Assembly: GCA_022925895.1 (NCBI GenBank)
Contig: JAKSYS010000003.1
Coordinates: forward strand, 248,001 to 312,000
Source of the DNA: Fragilaria crotonensis
Lineage: Eukaryota > Bacillariophyta > Fragilariophyceae > Fragilariales > Fragilariaceae
Reading direction: 5' to 3'
DNA length: 64,000 nucleotides
A model generated the notes under the pieces. It had not been told where the DNA came from and ran no database searches. It was given only the letters and a program-made list of their open reading frames with translations. Numbering within the stretch: the stretch's first letter is position 1; every line of letters starts with the position of its first letter. The translations under genes and the position numbers were made by a program. Below, piece after piece: positions 60,588-64,000 of this stretch.

Positions 60588-63500
60588 GTCTTGCTTCAAC
60601 ACAGTAGCAACCACCTCATAGCAACAAACAAAGACTACAAGTAGTACCAGGTCCTCCAGTTTGCAAGTCATAGAATCCAACAAGCTCACCTTTGCATCCT
60701 CATACTGGTACCAGGGTTTGCTAATCACGGTCTTTTTCCGTTTAGTCATAGTCATGGTTCATGACTACGGGGCCCCTCGAGCAGAGTAGTTGATTAACGA
60801 GTAATCAACTACCAGCCAGTGACAACCCCATGACTACCAGGGCCCCGCGCTGGAATTCTAGGTCGTTCGCCCGTTGGAGGAGATTTTTTCACCCAAATAG
60901 TACCAAGATACTAGGCCATAACAAGACCACTGAAGCAATACTTTCCATGGTGGTCAAGAGTTGAAACCCTGAAACAATTGCATCTGCCGTGACAACTATT
61001 TTGATTCATCAAAACTTGATGGGGAACTGTATTCTATTCAGTAGAGCATGGCATCTTGAGAAAGTTGGTGTGTGAGGCTCATCTGATTGACATCATTGTT
61101 CTCAGCAGCATGGCTCATTGCTCTACACTAGAGTCAACAAACAAACAAAACCTAATCATCAGGTTGGCACCGCCACCGGTCTTTGTTAAGGCCACCAAGT
61201 GTACCCCGTTGTGGCTCACCCGGGTTAAAAGTAGCAACACCTTATCTACTGCTAATGTCCCCATGTGATAATCCCAGTTCCGAATCACTCCATGATTACC
61301 CTGAGGTTCCTCTGAAGAGTGTCGCTATCAAAGTCTGCCTTTGTCTGTCCTTAGTGAGCTTTGTTGCCCATGCCTGCCATGCGCATGTCGCATGAAGCTT
61401 AAAAGCCGTCTGCGTGAAGATGGTGCGCGCTTGAGAATCTCTTCTAGCGGATTATTGCTGTGGTGTTGGTCTGCGGCCGGAACCAGCTTGGGATGCTCGT
61501 ACATATCTCATACTTCTGCAATCTCTTCTTGCCTGATATTTTTCTCCTGCTAGGCCTCGCTTTTCCTGTGCAGAACTTGGCTGGTTCTGAGCCTTTCAAA
61601 GTAGTGACATTGAATGAGGTGAGTGTATTCAATATGTTCTGAATTCTTTGCATACCTAAGCCTTTGTGGGCTTCATTGTTGTCTCCCCCACCATGTCCAA
61701 GCGTCAAAAGGTATCTCCTCCATTCCACGCTTAAGTAGCCCTTAAATTGATGAGAACTTGTTGTAATCCCGGTCTTTTTGTTTAGAGTTTGTAAGTTATG
61801 GTCAACAAGCAGGAGTAAGAAAGTGAGGAAGGAATCGGGCCAAAATGTAAGGGATGCTGGACTTGAAGACATTCAGCTTTGCTACAACGTGTTGGTGGAT
61901 GCAGTGGAAGAACAGCGTTCGATGTTGGAACATTTGATTCTGTCATCTCGAGTGCTCAGCAGCATGTGAAGAGAACTGAGACTCAGACCGAGCAAGTAGA
62001 GGAGTTGTTGAAAAGCAGAAAGAAAGCCTCTTCAGAATCAGGGCAATGGAACTTATGTAAGTCTAGGATTGGCAATGCTGGTGTAAAATTAGAAGCACAG
62101 AAGAGGCAGCTTGAATTTAATGAGCACCAAGCAAGCGAGGCTTGCACTTGAGATTTAAAAGAACGAGGCACAGACACTCGAGAAAGCGCAGACGACCACT
62201 GGAGAAGTACAGTGCAGATGAGAATTCCGTGAATAAAAAGGTTTGGGGAGATATGGTTGTTAGGTGGGTTCGTCCGCCTGCAGCATAGGTTGATCATCTC
62301 CTGAAGGACTTGAACTGTAAAGATTGAATTCCCCCCAAACCAGCATCTGTACCTCATGAGGAGGGGATGATGTATGTTCTTCCAAGAAGAGGACATGATG
62401 CAAATGCCCCTACCCATTCCAATCACACCAGTGATAACAGTCTAATCAATAAAGTAACAACATGCATGTTTCCCATAAAAAAATCACTCTTGACCAACTC
62501 AAATACCATGGATCAACATCGCGTGGCATCGGGAATATGATTTCGAAGTATGGATAATTGAATTGTGCCAATACATGACTATACTATCGTCTCCATCACT
62601 AAGTCTGATGCGACAGCCCCAAAGTTGACACACAGTGTTTCACTTTGTAACATTCAGTCGTAGAGCAATCATGAATGAATGTCGAATTGAATGAAAATTG
62701 CGTCACTAGTGACTCGACAGTCCAGTTACTAGTACTACAGTATGACGATCAAAAATGCAGAAGAAAAGTTCGATTAAGCATATCTCCGTCAATGTCGGTT
62801 GCCCCATCAATATGATTATATTATGTGAGTCTTAGATGTGTCACATTTGTCTTTTCCAATGTGACGGAATTTGTGGACATCCGAGCTTTGCTACCGGTAC
62901 CAGGTACTTGTAGTGAATAATTCTTCTTTGGGTCCAGGGAGTTCGGAGCACTGTGTAGCACTGTAGTAGTGTGTACCCGTGACCCGTAGTGCCAAGATGT
63001 GTACGGTAGTGTCTAATGTCGACTGTCAAATCCAGAGTAACAAGTACTGGTACTCAAAAACAATTTTACTGTGTTACCACCTGTTACTCCAGATCCTGTA
63101 GCTGCTACTGTACATTCCTCATTCCTCATTCCTCATCCCTCATTCCATACATTTTTGAATTGATAGATATCCTACTCCTTTTTAAATTTGGTTTGTGCGT
63201 GTGTGTGTGTGTGTGTCTGTTACGGAGTATGACCACTCTGGGGTACTGTTGTACTGTTACGTGGATTACATGTACTACAGGTCTACAGTACATAAATCGA
63301 CGGTAATTTATGTTGAAACGACAGTGTCTTACATTACTGTAGTACCGTACTGTATTAATTCAAAGCTACTGGACGGAATAGTCATCGAATTTGCTGTAAA
63401 CAGGTTGTTTCACAAATGCTACTGTAAACACCAGTATGTATCATACGCCTCCGATCAGTTGTGAGGAACCCACTAGTATATTTTAAAAAGATGTTTTAAG

Positions 63501-63728
63501 TTTTTTGTAACGATATATAGGTATATAGGGAATCTGTACTGTCACAACATTTCTCCGTAGGCTCCCGTTTCCCGTCTATCAGTACTGCATTTTAGGAGGA
63601 GAAAAAATGTATGAAGGCAGTCGTTTGGCCGCCAAAAATTCTTATCAAGTCACGGGAAAACTCCGAAAACAGCGATGAGCAACCGTTGCGGTTCGTGAAC
63701 GCTTGTGCACCATTGCACGCAGTCGTGA
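60588..63728. other. Gene-poor region with repeats and short frames
   Basis: An 11-bp perfect hairpin gtagttgatta/taatcaactac (60786-60796 and 60802-60812) lies between two catgactac..gggccc copies (60759 and 60830). 61.0-62.4 kb contains short frames such as 61879-62151 and 61778-61969, with a possible helical EEQRSML segment, but no family match and frequent stops; possibly a decayed element. A (cattcct)n run is at 63115-63145, (gt)n at 63194-63215, and GTAC patches at 62720-62740, 62895-63060 and 63240-63350. Confidence 0.4.
63190..63480. repeat. Dispersed repeat with (GT)n head, copy 2
   Basis: The core tctgttacggagtatgacca..gggtactg at 63216-63248 repeats 42039-42071, and aacccactagta downstream matches the 42.3-kb copy. 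See 42010-42330. Confidence 0.6.
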
Positions 63729-64000
63729 ATGAGCACCATGCACAGGCGGGCCAAGTCTGAAAACTATTGTGTCAACGAAGTGGAGTTGCTTCGAACAGAA
63801 AAACAAGAACTGGCAAAAAAGGGTAACACAACTCCCTCCACAACAATACGTGAAGCAGGAACACAGCGAGAATCAAACCTGTTTGTGCTGGCTGAACGCA
63901 GGACGATAACTACATATTGGATGGGTGCTCGAAGGCATACAAAGAAGGTCACCGTGACACCAGGAGACTGTTCGTCAGTCTCAACGGACGAAACGCATGA
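63729..64000 (+). CDS. Open reading frame running off the window, unknown
   Basis: From the ATG at 63729 (second ATG at 63738) no stop occurs to the end, about 90 codons. The protein is basic and Thr-rich, e.g. SENYCVNEVELLRTEKQELA, later TTYWMGARRHTKKVTV. I recognise no family. It may be a gene start or chance; the next bases would decide. Confidence 0.3.
   Translation, partial: MSTMHRRAKSENYCVNEVELLRTEKQELAKKGNTTPSTTIREAGTQRESNLFVLAERRTITTYWMGARRHTKKVTVTPGDCSSVSTDETH

Noticed and set aside
61056-62151. Chain of short plus-strand frames
   Set aside because: Frequent stops, no splice structure that yields a recognisable protein; left as unassigned.
1-64000. tRNA, rRNA, CRISPR arrays
   Set aside because: I looked for GGTTCGAATCC-type B boxes with acceptor stems, rRNA cores and evenly spaced short repeats; none was convincing.

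Overview
This window looks like nuclear DNA of a diatom (Bacillariophyta, secondary-plastid stramenopile). The evidence is as follows. Several proteins start with an ER-type signal peptide followed directly by an ASAF-like plastid motif (AHA|F, ASG|F, ANA|F, VAS|F, VTS|F). Introns are few, short (about 68-96 bp) and GT-AG. The genes include a nuclear-encoded complex I PSST subunit, a twin-arginine lumenal PsbQ-like protein, PT-rich secreted proteins and CoDi-type Ty1/copia retrotransposons. I cannot name the species.

Layout. 0-1.25 kb: decayed PIF/Harbinger-like DNA transposon (DUF6818 gene plus an internally deleted transposase). 1.5-4.2 kb: two nearly identical 1.36-kb blocks in direct tandem, each holding four 178-bp monomers. 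4.6-7.5 kb: a secreted PT-rich FGDGWNG protein and a GGCT-like protein. 8.1-8.3 kb: a small foldback element. 8.3-14.35 kb: a copia fossil with identical LTRs but a heavily broken interior. 14.5-16.4 kb: a convergent MAPEG / Cys-Met PLP enzyme pair. 16.6-22.7 kb: a second, much better preserved copia element. 22.9-32.7 kb: PX-like protein, retropepsin-like plastid protein (one frame break), aldo/keto reductase, STE24 CAAX protease, SLC25 carrier and histidine phosphatase. 32.7-37.9 kb: gene-poor, with an old retroelement remnant and diverged direct repeats. 37.9-48.5 kb: DOMON/copper monooxygenase, plastid-type Mini-RNase III, M50-like membrane protease, mitotic cyclin, NDUFS7 and an alpha/beta hydrolase. 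48.8-60.6 kb: peroxiredoxin, SET/LSMT-like enzyme, pentapeptide remnant, two DUF1995 proteins around a RING protein, PsbQ-like lumen protein, gamma-butyrobetaine-hydroxylase-like oxygenase and a four-TM protein. 60.6-64 kb: mostly gene-free, with repeats and an open frame running off the right edge.

The genes are tightly packed and often convergent (1-bp, 76-bp and 83-bp gaps between stop codons) or divergent (286 bp between NDUFS7 and the hydrolase). Most intergenic spaces carry clusters of the palindromic tetramer GTAC (GTACTGTAGTACAGTAC-like strings). No operon logic applies, but 48.8-57.2 kb is rich in predicted plastid proteins. No rRNA, tRNA or CRISPR was found. Exon structures are read by eye from splice motifs and family conservation and have no transcript support.
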